From positions 195,580,491-195,644,490 of the forward strand of contig NC_134702.1 of the NCBI RefSeq assembly GCF_043290135.1: a stretch of DNA of 64,000 bases, given 5' to 3'. The translations under genes were made by a program, and so were the position numbers. Every line of letters starts with the position of its first letter. Position 1 is the stretch's first letter. This document shows, in pieces, positions 11,633-21,175 of the stretch. The stretch comes from Rhipicephalus microplus. Its lineage: Eukaryota > Arthropoda > Arachnida > Ixodida > Ixodidae. Below the pieces are notes generated by a model. The model saw nothing but the letters and a program-made list of their open reading frames with translations, did not search any database and was not told the origin of the DNA.

Positions 11633-11793
11633 TGTTACGAGACAATGCCCCACTTAAACAGTGAGATAGGCGCCGAGGAAGACGAGGTGACTTGGGTGCG
11701 CGCGCTCTCTCTTGTTCGCCATCTTGGCTTGCGCGTTGGCGCTGTGTAAATATATTTTAAAACGCCTAGTTTCCCTTGTGCCTTCACGCAACA
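11633..11793 (+). repeat. 5' LTR (161 bp)
   Basis: Starts TGTTACGAGACAATGCC and ends CTTCACGCAACA, with TG...CA termini. Short for a gypsy LTR. It includes an A/T-rich block (AATATATTTTAAAA, about 11749-11762) near its 3' end. It would carry the promoter and the polyadenylation information. I see no difference from the 3' copy. Confidence 0.95.
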
Positions 11794-11796
11794 TTT

Positions 11797-11813
11797 TGGT
11801 GGGAGGTGCTGGG
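11797..11813 (+). other. Candidate primer binding site
   Basis: Three bases (TTT) after the 5' LTR comes TGGTGGGAGGTGCTGGG, which begins with the TGG expected opposite a tRNA CCA end. Its complement would be a tRNA 3' end with a 7-bp acceptor strand ACCTCCC and discriminator A. I cannot name the tRNA. Confidence 0.55.
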
Positions 11814-11864
11814 TTACAACGCACGACGGAGTTACGCAGCGGACGCCTAGTCTCTGCTCCCAAC

Positions 11865-13082
11865 ATGTCCACCGGCAGCGACGCTTCCTCAACTGCTACG
11901 CCCAATGCATCAATGGCGCCGACCTCTCCTGTTTATCTCGTGGCCGCTCCACCCCGCGATCCCGGCAACTTTTCGGGAACGGACGGCGAGGACGTGGATG
12001 AGTGGCTTAAACTCTACGAGCTCTTCAGCACAAATCACAGGTGGGACCCAACCTTAATGCTGGCAAACATCATCTTTTATTTACAAGGAACGGCCAAGGC
12101 GTGGTTTAATAACAATGTGGACGGTATCACAAGCTGGGACGTATGCAAGACCAAATTACGCGAGTTGTTTGGTCAATCTGCCGGCTGCAAGCAGGCCGCT
12201 AGGAAAGAACTTGGCACACGTGTTCAGACGTCCACGGAGTCCTACCTGGCGTATATTCAAGATGTGCTGACCCTTTGCCGTAAAGTTGACCGAACCATGG
12301 CTGAAGCCGACAAGGTAGCGCACGTGCTCAAGGGCATCGCAGACGATGCATTTAACCTCATTGTGTGCAAAGGCTGTTCCACCGTGCAAGATGTTATCTT
12401 GGAGTGCCAACAGTTTCAAGAGGCTAAAAGCCGTCGCATTGCTTACCACTTTACGCGCCTTCCCAACACTGCTGCGACGTCAACATGTGCGGATCTCCGT
12501 GTACCGACCTTGCCCAATTCACACTCCAGTGACATCACGAGAATTGTACGCCGTGAAATCGAAGCCATCTCACCCGCCCCCTTGAGAGCACTGGCACCGA
12601 GTGATCCTCAGCCGACCATATCGCTAATACAGACCGTTGTTCGCCAGGAACTAGCCAACGCGGGTGTTCACACAGTCTGTTCTGTGCACCGTCCCGGCGC
12701 TGTCAGTTCGTCTACCCCGAGCCACCCACAGCAGTATCGCCGCCCTGCTCCACGTAATCGTGACCCAAATGCGTGGAGAACGCCTGATGACAGGCCGATT
12801 TGCTTCCGATGTGAACGAGTGGGACACATTTCCCGTCATTGCCGAAGCACGTGGACCTCACCGTATCGGGCAAACCCAAGCTTCTCCAACCCCCATTCAC
12901 CGGCCCACCTCTATGACCAGGAACCACCACGGCGTGATGGCTCAGCTAATTACGACCCGACCACTACGACCACTGCCCAGTACAGTCGCTCACCTTCACC
13001 TCGACGTAGATTTTCCCGATCTCCACCGCCACCTCGCTCCCCGTCCCCGTCCTCTGCCCGGCGGTTTTCTTCGGAAAACTAG
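11865..13082 (+). CDS. gag: Gag polyprotein of Ty3/gypsy element
   Basis: A 405-residue nucleocapsid/capsid precursor that packages the element RNA in cytoplasmic virus-like particles. The frame is open from 11712 inside the LTR, but the Met at 11865 (MSTGSDASSTATPN) is the better start because it lies outside the LTR and begins Gag-like sequence. A capsid-like region follows (FSGTDGEDVDEWLKLYELF near residue 32; YLQGTAKAWFNNN near residue 69; the retrotransposon Gag fold). A CCHC zinc knuckle, CFRCERVGHISRHC, lies at about residues 313-326. The C-terminus is an Arg/Ser/Pro-rich basic tail likely to bind RNA. The stop TAG (13080-13082) directly follows GAAAAC, a possible frameshift site into pol. 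Confidence 0.9.
   Translation: MSTGSDASSTATPNASMAPTSPVYLVAAPPRDPGNFSGTDGEDVDEWLKLYELFSTNHRWDPTLMLANIIFYLQGTAKAWFNNNVDGITSWDVCKTKLRELFGQSAGCKQAARKELGTRVQTSTESYLAYIQDVLTLCRKVDRTMAEADKVAHVLKGIADDAFNLIVCKGCSTVQDVILECQQFQEAKSRRIAYHFTRLPNTAATSTCADLRVPTLPNSHSSDITRIVRREIEAISPAPLRALAPSDPQPTISLIQTVVRQELANAGVHTVCSVHRPGAVSSSTPSHPQQYRRPAPRNRDPNAWRTPDDRPICFRCERVGHISRHCRSTWTSPYRANPSFSNPHSPAHLYDQEPPRRDGSANYDPTTTTTAQYSRSPSPRRRFSRSPPPPRSPSPSSARRFSSEN
13073..13079 (+). promoter_or_regulatory. Candidate -1 ribosomal frameshift site
   Basis: The last two Gag codons before the TAG stop are GAA AAC, preceded by G (GGAAAAC). pol is in the -1 frame and is open across this point (next -1 codon at 13079), and the pol frame has no ATG before protease. 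A slip here would give a Gag-Pol fusion. The heptamer is not a perfect X XXY YYZ signal, so the exact site is uncertain. Confidence 0.45.
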
Positions 13083-16000
13083 CGGCTGCAGCTCCTGGAG
13101 GTGACGCTGCTGATACGACTTGCTCTCCAATTCCTCTGTTGACGCTCCCGACCAATCAGAACTTGATCGACGTTGAAGTGGACGGTTTATCTGTTAAAGC
13201 CTTAGTAGACACTGGCGCCCATATTTCTGTGATGAGCCTGCACATTCGAGACCGCTTAAAGAAAGTACTTACTCCAGCCCCTTCACGCAGCGTTCGCGTT
13301 GCTGATGGTAGTACGGCTGCTGTTATTGGCGTCTGTACTGCACGCGTTACTATTGCCGGCCGTCAAACTTCAGTTCTCTTCACTGTTCTTTCTCACTGCA
13401 CCAATGATGTGATCCTCGGTCTTGACTTTTTGTCCACTCATTCCGCTCTCATCGACTGTTCAGCCGGTACTGTGCAACTTGACCTACCGTGTCCGATTGA
13501 TCCGCCCAGTCGACCGCAAGCCCGTATGTGCTCTGCTGAACATGTCCGTTTGTTACCGCAAACTGTGACCTGCATCACCGTTACGCCCTCGCCACCTGTA
13601 TCCGATGGTGACTATGTGCTCGCGCCCATCACATCCCTTCTCTTGACCCACAGTGTTACCTTACCACACACTGTTATTCAGTTACGTGCAAACCGCGCCT
13701 GCATTCCTGTGCTCAACTTTGCTCTGTGTCCGCAAGTGCTTCCGCGCGGAATCGCCCTCGCCATGCTGACTCCTTCTGAAGAATGCGTCATATCAGCTCT
13801 GTCTTCGAACGAGACTCGACACTCCAGCTTCACACATGCTCGATCTTCGCAAGGAAGCCCGTCTCCTGATGTTAAAAAAATGATCGCGTCAGACCTTTTG
13901 CCGCATCAAGCCGACGAACTCCTTCGCGTTCTTGAGTCATACTGGGACGTATTTGACTTTTGTGATCGTCCATTAGGTCAAACCAGTGCGGTAAAGCACC
14001 GCATTGACACCGGCGATGCCTCCCCTGTCCATCGACGGCCATACCGCGTCTCTTCGACCGAGCGTCACATAATTCAAGCAGAAGTCGACAACATGCTCGC
14101 CAAAGACATAATTGAACCATCATGTAGTCCATGGGCTTCCCCTGTTGTTCTTGTCAAAAAGAAGGACAACACTTGGCGATTCTGTGTTGACTACCGACAT
14201 CTGAACAAGATCACTAAAAAAGACGTCTACCCGCTACCGCGCATAGACGACGCCCTAGATTGTCTTCACGGCGCTAAGTATTTTTCTTCTATTGATCTAA
14301 GAGCAGGTTACTGGCAAATTGCTGTCGATGACATGGACCGCGAGAAGACCGCTTTTGTCACCCCCGATGGTCTTTACCAATTTAAGGTCATGCCCTTCGG
14401 ATTATGCAACGCTCCAGCCACCTTCGAGCGGATGATGGACTCTCTTTTGCGTGGGTTCAAATGGTCAATTTGTCTATGCTACCTTGACGACGTTATCGTC
14501 TTTTCCCCGACCTTTGAAACCCACCTCGACCGCGTTTCCTCAATACTGGCCGTATTTCGCGATGCCGGTCTCCAACTGAACTCGTCAAAGTGTCACTTCG
14601 GACGCCAGCAACTAACAATGTTGGGCCACCTTGTCGACTCCTCTGGTGTACGTCCTGATCCCGATAAAGTGCGAGCCGTGCGTAACTTCCCTGTTCCGAC
14701 CTGCACTAAAGAAGTACGCAGCTTTCTCGGTCTGTGCTCGTACTTTCGACGTTTTGTGAACAACTTTGCGGAAGTCGCCCGTCCTCTCACAGACTTATTG
14801 AGAAAAGATGTCTCCTTCACATGGGGCGCTGCGCAGGCTACGGCGTTCTCTACACTTATTGAATCGCTAACAAAACCACCTGTTCTGGCCCATTTCGACG
14901 TTTCTGCCCCTACAGAAGTACACACAGATGCCAGTGGTTACGGAATCGGTGCTGTTTTGGTTCAGCATCAAAGCGGCTGCGCCCGCGTTATCGCCTATGC
15001 CAGCCGTCTCCTCTCGCAGGCGGAAAGGAACTACTCCATCACCGAAAGGGAATGCCTTGCTCTCGTTTGGGCAGTAGCAAAATTTCGGCCTTATTTACAT
15101 GGTCGACATTTCACTGTCATAACCGATCACCACGCACTTTGCTGGCTCTCGTCCTTGAAGGACCCCACTGGGCGCCTTGGTCGATGGGCACTACGGCTTC
15201 AAGAGTATACCTACTCGGTGTCCTACAAATCTGGCCGTTTACACCATGACGCTGACTGCTTATCTCGGAATCCAGTGGACCCACCTGAAGCGTTCGATGA
15301 ATCGCCATGTGTGCTGTCTCTCTCCGCTTTAAGCAACATCCGTGAGGAACAGCGCCGAGATCCTGCCTTACGTAACATCATCGAGAAGCTGCATTCTGCG
15401 GCACCCGATCCTTCTACTCGATTGTTCGTGCTTAAGGATGACACATTGTACCGTTGCAACGTCCGCCCTGATGGACACGAACTGCTCCTTGTGGTACCTT
15501 CCCACTTACGTGCGAGCGTGATCGGCCAGCTTCATGACGCTCCCACTGCCGGTCACCTCGGACTGTCTCGGACGTATGACCGCGTACAGCGTCGATTTTA
15601 CTGGCCCAGTCTTTATCGCTCGGTCCGCAGCTACGTCGCCTCATGCGATCAGTGTCAACGCCGCAAAAAACCTTCCATGAGTCCTGCCGGGTTCCTCCAA
15701 CCACTTGACGTTCCCTTTGATCCCTTCTTCCGACTTGGTCTTGACCTCCTAGGCCCTTTTCCTGCATCCACTTTGGGGAATAAGTGGATAGCTGTCGCGA
15801 CGGATCATACAACCCGGTACGCTATCACGCGGGCTTTGCCGACCAGCTGCGCCACAGACGTTGCCGATTTTCTCCTGCACGACGTCATACTTCACCATGG
15901 CGCCCCACGCCAACTCCTAACAGATCGTGGGCGCTATTTCCTTTCCCGAGTTATCGACGACCTGCTTCGCTCCTGCGAGACGAAACATAAATTTACGACA

Positions 16001-16582
16001 GCTTACCACCCGCAAACTAACGGACTCACTGAACGATTCAACCGGACTTTAACTGATATGCTCGCTATGTACGTATCGTCCGACCACCAGGACTGGGACG
16101 TTGCCTTGCCCTTCGTTACGTTTGCCTATAATTCTTCACGCCATGATGCAGCTGGTTTTTCACCTTTCTATCTGGTGTTTGGCCGTCATCCAACTTTACC
16201 TTTCGACACCATCTTTCCGACAGCTGTCGACTTTACGACTGAATACACCCGTGATGCTATCGCCAGGGCTCGCAAAGCACGAGAAGTTGCTCGTCAGCGC
16301 CTTTTAGCATCGCAAGATCACCAGCGGCATCGTTACGACTCACATCACCGCCAAATTTCCTTTACACCAGGTTCTCTTGTGCTATTGTGGACTCCGACTA
16401 GACGCGTCGGACTTTCTGAAAAACTGCTTTCCCGGTACTCGGGACCCTACCGCGTATTGCGCCAGGTGACAGATGTGACCTACGAGATAGCCCCGCTCGA
16501 GTCTTCCTCCGCCTCCGCTTCGCTGTCTACAGACATTGTCCACGTATCCCGCCTTAAGCTTTACCACTCGGCAACACAATAG
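13079..16582 (+). CDS. pol: Pol polyprotein: protease, RT, RNase H, integrase
   Basis: About 1167 residues, open to TAG at 16580-16582. No ATG starts the frame, so expression probably needs a -1 frameshift from gag; the numbering below counts from 13139. Aspartic protease: ALVDTGAHIS, catalytic Asp about 24. Reverse transcriptase: FCVDYRHLNKITKKDVYPLP, SSIDLRAGYWQI, MPFGLCNAPATF and YLDD at 448-451. RNase H: HTDAS (Asp about 597), [20 protein letters not shown]. Integrase: HHCC zinc finger (LHDAPTAGH ... CDQCQRR), catalytic Asp869, Asp929 (TDRG) and Glu965 (NGLTERF), a D-x59-D-x35-E spacing. The C-terminus has LSRYSGPYRVLRQ, a GPY/F module; no chromodomain is evident. Every catalytic residue is conserved. 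Domain order places it in Ty3/gypsy (Metaviridae type), not copia. Confidence 0.95.
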   Translation, partial: LAAAAPGGDAADTTCSPIPLLTLPTNQNLIDVEVDGLSVKALVDTGAHISVMSLHIRDRLKKVLTPAPSRSVRVADGSTAAVIGVCTARVTIAGRQTSVLFTVLSHCTNDVILGLDFLSTHSALIDCSAGTVQLDLPCPIDPPSRPQARMCSAEHVRLLPQTVTCITVTPSPPVSDGDYVLAPITSLLLTHSVTLPHTVIQLRANRACIPVLNFALCPQVLPRGIALAMLTPSEECVISALSSNETRHSSFTHARSSQGSPSPDVKKMIASDLLPHQADELLRVLESYWDVFDFCDRPLGQTSAVKHRIDTGDASPVHRRPYRVSSTERHIIQAEVDNMLAKDIIEPSCSPWASPVVLVKKKDNTWRFCVDYRHLNKITKKDVYPLPRIDDALDCLHGAKYFSSIDLRAGYWQIAVDDMDREKTAFVTPDGLYQFKVMPFGLCNAPATFERMMDSLLRGFKWSICLCYLDDVIVFSPTFETHLDRVSSILAVFRDAGLQLNSSKCHFGRQQLTMLGHLVDSSGVRPDPDKVRAVRNFPVPTCTKEVRSFLGLCSYFRRFVNNFAEVARPLTDLLRKDVSFTWGAAQATAFSTLIESLTKPPVLAHFDVSAPTEVHTDASGYGIGAVLVQHQSGCARVIAYASRLLSQAERNYSITERECLALVWAVAKFRPYLHGRHFTVITDHHALCWLSSLKDPTGRLGRWALRLQEYTYSVSYKSGRLHHDADCLSRNPVDPPEAFDESPCVLSLSALSNIREEQRRDPALRNIIEKLHSAAPDPSTRLFVLKDDTLYRCNVRPDGHELLLVVPSHLRASVIGQLHDAPTAGHLGLSRTYDRVQRRFYWPSLYRSVRSYVASCDQCQRRKKPSMSPAGFLQPLDVPFDPFFRLGLDLLGPFPASTLGNKWIAVATDHTTRYAITRALPTSCATDVADFLLHDVILHHGAPRQLLTDRGRYFLSRVIDDLLRSCETKHKFTTAYHPQTNGLTERFNRTLTDMLAMYVSSDHQDWDVALPFVTFAYNSSRHDAAGFSPFYLVFGRHPTLPFDTIFPTAVDFTTEYTRDAIARARKAREVARQRLLASQDHQRHRYDSHHRQISFTPGSLVLLWTPTRRVGLSEKLLSRYSGPYRVLRQVTDVTYEIAPLESSSASASLSTDIVHVSRLKLYHSATQ

Positions 16583-16607
16583 AAAGCACCGAGACGGTGC
16601 TTCAGCA

Positions 16608-16618
16608 CCCGGGGGTTA
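16608..16618 (+). other. Possible polypurine tract
   Basis: CCCGGGGGTTA directly precedes the 3' LTR. The G run is in the position of the plus-strand primer but the tract is short and not wholly purine. Confidence 0.35.
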
Positions 16619-16779
16619 TGTTACGAGACAATGCCCCACTTAAACAGTGAGATAGGCGCCGAGGAAGACGAGGTGACTTGGGTGCGCGCGCTCTCTCTTG
16701 TTCGCCATCTTGGCTTGCGCGTTGGCGCTGTGTAAATATATTTTAAAACGCCTAGTTTCCCTTGTGCCTTCACGCAACA
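16619..16779 (+). repeat. 3' LTR (161 bp)
   Basis: Starts TGTTACGAGACAATGCC and ends CTTCACGCAACA. By eye identical to the 5' LTR over all 161 positions. It is followed by ATAT, the target-site duplication. Confidence 0.95.
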
Positions 16780-17641
16780 ATATGTTATAAGAGGTCAACT
16801 ATATTGTTCATGCTGACTGTCTCGCAAAAGTGAAGAATACAAAACCAGAATAAGAAGAGTGTTGCATGCTCTTCACCAGTAACGTTGTGTAACAGAGATA
16901 TGTATTTACAACTTTATTTGCGAGTTAAATTACTAAAACGAAAGTTTTGCCCCAATGTCTGCCGCATCTAGTTTGTGTCGCACACAGGATCAGCCACAAA
17001 TGTAGCCACAACTGTGGAAGGGCACAGCACCTTGCCTAGAATAAGTGCGCCATTCAGCCGTCATGTATTTCAGCAGTCACTCTGACTCAAGCATTCAATT
17101 GGTCATTTCTTTATATCTGATCAGTGGCAGCTTCTCATCGAATGAGATATAAAGGGCTCACGAAATCTTAAGCCTTCCTTATCAAAGCAGAACCGCTCAA
17201 TAAAAAATCACTCAGACTACAAAAAAAGAAGGCTTACTCGCTGCTCTGGCTGAGATTTCCGGATACACTGTTTTCTGAGATTTGGTTTACTTCACCCTCA
17301 GTCAAGTCACAACATAAGGAGAATTTTCGTTGTGAAAAAAGCCGGGAAAATGAAGCTTGCTGCAGCTTGACTACCATGCCATCTTCATGCGTTCAACACA
17401 CGCGAGGTTGCGCCCTTAAATAAGGAAAACAAAGATAAACTGAGGATTTGTCCGACGTAAACAGCATTTGTCTAACATCTTTGAATTAAAAGGCTGAATG
17501 ACACACGCAGCAGGATCTTCATAATAATGGGGTCATGACTGCATAGCCGCAGTCCTCTTACTATTTGGCCTCCCCATGCAAATTTTTGTCTGCAGCAAGC
17601 CAAGTAGGGAAGCATGAGAGCTAACCGACGAACGTGTTTAA
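16780..17641. other. No recognisable feature
   Basis: Flanking DNA of the gypsy insertion. No domain-bearing frame or shared repeat was seen. Confidence 0.4.

Positions 17642-17725
<84 letters not shown>
17642..17725. repeat. (TAGA)n microsatellite
   Basis: About 21 uninterrupted tetranucleotide units. Confidence 0.95.
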
Positions 17726-17850
17726 CAACGCTGAACGCACCTCAGGTTTGCTCTAAAGTGGTTCGCATTTAAACAAAATCCTAAATGTAATGCGAAAATG
17801 AAACCAAGAAGACTACCTAGCTCAAAATTTCCTTCAAAAATTGTGTTCTG

Positions 17851-17884
17851 TGTTCAAGTTTTGTGTTCAAGTTTTGTGTTCGAG
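17851..17884. repeat. 13-bp short tandem repeat
   Basis: TGTTCAAGTTTTG occurs twice in a row followed by a partial third unit (TGTTCGAG). Too short to assign further. Confidence 0.7.
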
Positions 17885-17885
17885 A

Positions 17886-18479
17886 CGGCATGTAAGGGTT
17901 TCTGAACAATGGGAGGCAGCCATTTCTCAGAAACTCCCCATTATCAGCACCTTTTTGCCACCTAGCCTCACAGAGTCTCAGGCTGGGAGACAAGCTTTTG
18001 GCTTCTGAAAAAAATCTATTATTCACAACTGGGCTGCAGTCATGCAGTCATCTTAGGCTGAAGAAGCCTCTGTCTTTTAGTCGGTCAACAAATGTCTGCT
18101 CTCTGCGCTCACCTGTGCGAATATCTATGCCTCTAAACGAAAATATTTATTTGCTATATAAAGCATGCTTCAGTGTGATCACTCTACAGGAACCTGTCGT
18201 TATGATAACGACGATACCTGGCTTCTCATGGCATTCGGGCTCTACTTCCGGGAGTGTGCTTGTTGAGCATGTTACGATATGAGTGTTTAGATAGGTGTGC
18301 GCGAACGCTTGTTAGGGCGGAGCTACTGAGGCTGTAGGTCGTTTCCTCCTTTGTAGTAGTAGTACTATTATGTAGCCACCTCTAGTTGTTGAATTGTTCA
18401 ATAGGTGGCGTTGTGCGTATACTTAATTGGAAATAATTTCACTAGATTGATTTAGTGGTTTTTGTATACCTGACGATTT
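17886..18479. other. No recognisable feature
   Basis: Unassigned. Around 18370-18410 there is an imperfect hairpin (CCACCTCTAGTTGTTGAA / TTCAATAGGTGG). Confidence 0.35.
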
Positions 18480-18530
18480 CGTATAGTTTGACGGACGGAT
18501 GAACTTGAGTACGGACAGACTGGCTGATGA

Positions 18531-18571
<41 letters not shown>

Positions 18572-18690
18572 TGCACGGCCGTACAGACAGAAGCACGAAT
18601 GCATGGACGGAAGCATAGATGGAGCACGGATGGACGGACGGAAGCCCACACGAACTGACGGTCCGACAGAAGCACACACGGACGGATGGA
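18480..18690. repeat. Degenerate (GACA/GACG)n tetranucleotide array
   Basis: Centred on a clean run of GACA units (about 18531-18570), flanked by diverged GACGGACG- and GAAGCA-type units to 18690. Long Cys/Val/Ser-rich frames across it are artefacts. A similar array lies at 56640-56875 in the opposite sense. Confidence 0.85.
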
Positions 18691-20214
18691 CGTTTCGCTC
18701 CACTAAACAATATCCCCTCTATAAATATGTTGAGATTTTTTTTTATTGTGTACAGTCTTCTGAGCAATAAATTGCTTCTGCCAGTATTGATGAAACCTAG
18801 TACCCACGATGAGTGACTGGAATTTTCTGACAATATGTATAGCTTTCTTCTTTATTATTTACTCGTTTTTATATCTTTAAAAACAAGTGACTGACTGTAC
18901 GCTGCAGTGCTATGTCCTTTGTGAGAATTGTGTGTCCATGTGAGCAGTTATGCAAGGTAATGGGCATCAGAAGGTTCAAATTTCAGAAATCTTCCACTAA
19001 GGCGTCTATAAAGATCTCTCATAAGCATATCTTGGTTATGAGGTATCTTACGCTGGCCGTAAACACCAAAATTATTGTAATGATAGCTTTGAAGAGTGGA
19101 TGGACCATTCCGCAAGTCGAACACATCGTAGGTGGGCCCTCTCACGACTATTCTTGTAACCTTAGTGATATGCTTTTGGAGCATGGTTTGGTTTGGTTGA
19201 TGCACAAATATAATTTATACAACGCTCTATGTTATCATCGACTATATCACTTTCACGCACGTAGAAGCTCAAGCTGTCATCGCCTTATCAATGCTTTCAC
19301 AATTTATATGTGTCTTTTTTTATATGTGTCAGGCGATAAATTTCCTATGACCTTATGCTGCTTAATTCAGTCCCAAGCTTGGTTCTCATTTCTAGGCGAG
19401 CTCGTCTTTGTGAATGAGTAATGTAAGAATACTCGTGCTCTGTATTATCCTGGAACTGCTTCATGTCGTGAAATAAATGTGAACCTCCTTTTCTTGATGT
19501 CCCTGAAATCCATGTAATGAGACAAATGCGCGAGCGTCGTGTTTTGAGTCGTAGAACGCTGGCATGGACTAGTGAACAAGGCCGTCAGGCTCAAGCGCTA
19601 TGGCAAAAGTTTCGCGAACAAGAAGACGACGATAGTTGTGGACATGAGGACTCGAGGCAAATAGATGGGCGCGTGGAGTGGAGTAGTATGTGGGCGGCAA
19701 GGTGGCGTTCGCTCGGGTAGAAGCGAGCAAAGTGGTTCGCCAGGATCATGGTTGGATGTTCGCCACGAGTGCCTGGCAGAGGTGAAGAGTCGGAGTGACC
19801 TGCTTCGCTTGGCCTCAAGTTTCGGCGGTTCACGGAGCCAGCAGGAATCTACTGCAGCCAACAGTCCCACTGGCGGACGTCAGCGCGAGTTTTTGGCTGT
19901 AGTCCCTGGTTCGCGCGTCCAAAAAGAAGACTCGCTGATGTTTTTCGGCTACGGTTTTCGGCACCTATTTGCTCCGTCGGCGCATCCTCTTCCGCAGTGT
20001 CCTTCTCATGTTGACACTCATCATGCGTGTTGGTTTTCGTGTTTTTCCTTGTGGTAATGCGTTGTATTCCCGTATAACACCCTTGTTGTGCGTTTATTTT
20101 CATGTATTACTTCATATAGTGAAAATAAAGGGAACACAGCCTCACAAGTTCTTTTGAAATGTTGCTGCCCCGGACGCAACGTGTTCTTATTTCTCTACTT
20201 AATCTAAAGGATCT
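18691..20214. other. Unassigned; GC-richer block at 19.5-20.1 kb
   Basis: Contains a 169-codon frame (18912-19421) with no recognisable domain. A GC-richer block at 19510-20060 is followed by AATAAA near 20125; this could be a solo LTR or an LTR-like fragment, but I found no matching second copy or TG...CA boundary. Confidence 0.3.
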
Positions 20215-20680
20215 CATGATTGTCCACAATGAATAAATGAATGATCTCTATTGCACTCATATCTTATACAAAATAGGAACAAAATGTATGGTCCCATAGC
20301 CAAAGGCTAGTGCGGGTCCCATTGAAAGTATACATAACTGAATCTGTAATAGTTCTAATTACAAATAAAAAACAGAAGTAAACAATTCGAATTTGATGTT
20401 ATTATACAAGAAGTAATGTTTATGTGCTAACAACAGTCACTTGAATTCGATTGAACATAGAAAAAGGGAAAGTACATAACTTGTAGTAAACACAAATATT
20501 TGGTGATTAGTGGCATACAGAACTGAAGAATGATACTTGTCGTTTCAAGTATCAATAGTAGTTCTCTTATATGACTTAATAAAGAGAACAAGGGTATTGA
20601 AACATCTTTAAAAGAGAACATCTTTAAAAGAAAACACTAAACACTTAAAGGGCAATATATATACATAATGAAAAATTACA
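20215..20680 (-). mobile_element. Possible LINE 3' UTR fragment
   Basis: The minus strand ends with an imperfect hairpin (GGACCCGCACTAGCC, TTT, GGCTATGGGACC, near 20290-20318) followed downstream by AT-rich DNA and a CATTCATTTATTCATTG tail (20229-20245). A hairpin followed by short tandem ATTC-type units is typical of CR1/Jockey-type LINE 3' ends. No coding sequence remains. Confidence 0.35.
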
Positions 20681-21175
20681 ACCTAAAGTATCAGTCAACT
20701 CAAGCAGAGAAAATTGCTTCAAAGTACCGTCCACAACACTGTACCTTGACCGTCCACGACCGCCCACAATACTGTACCTAACCTTCTGCAGAGACATTAA
20801 ACCTGTAGCATATATTAGCTTTAAAAATGAAACAAAAAGGAACATCGGCAGAATACGGAGAAGGAAATGGGTCTTCTTTTTATAAATAATTGGGTTTAGC
20901 ATGTACTTGCATTGCTCTAGCAAGCCTAAAAGACGGAGGACTGACACGAACACGCAAGAACTCTCACTACGTACAAGCTAGGAGAGTGTCTTTTCAAATA
21001 GTGGCGGTAGAAGTGAGTTATGTTTTTCAACCGACAAAAAGTTATGCAGAAGAAGCCAAGCGCCTGCACTTCGCGTTTGGTTTTACGTAAAGCATGCATT
21101 GGCGCCATCATCAATACACCTGTGTTACTAACCACTGGAGTATGGCAAGCTAGTTGACAACCTTGATAGCAAGAG
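20681..21175. other. No recognisable feature
   Basis: A short direct duplication (CACAACACTGTACCTTGACCG / CACAATACTGTACC) occurs near 20733-20777. Nothing else assignable. Confidence 0.35.

Larger units (their letters stand above)
11633..16779 (+). mobile_element. Complete Ty3/gypsy LTR retrotransposon
   Basis: A 5147-bp element with two 161-bp LTRs (11633-11793 and 16619-16779) that look identical base for base. It is flanked by the 4-bp direct repeat ATAT (11629-11632 and 16780-16783). A primer-binding-site candidate follows the 5' LTR. gag has a CCHC zinc knuckle. pol carries protease, RT, RNase H and integrase in the Ty3/gypsy order with every catalytic residue in place and no internal stop. 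There is no env-like frame after integrase. LTR identity implies a recent insertion. This is the only element in the window that looks capable of autonomous transposition. Confidence 0.95.

Noticed and set aside
11712..11864. N-terminal extension of Gag from a start inside the LTR
   Set aside because: The frame is open, but the extra 51 residues are LTR and primer-site translation; the Met at 11865 is more plausible.
18480..18690. CRISPR-like array
   Set aside because: Units are 4-8 bp and degenerate with no unique spacers; it is a simple-sequence satellite.
18912..19421. 169-codon frame starting with ATG
   Set aside because: Longest orphan frame in an unassigned gap, but no motif, no splice or promoter support, and no codon-use signal that I can judge by eye.
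19510..20150. Possible solo LTR with AATAAA
   Set aside because: No defined TG/CA ends, no second copy and no target duplication found.
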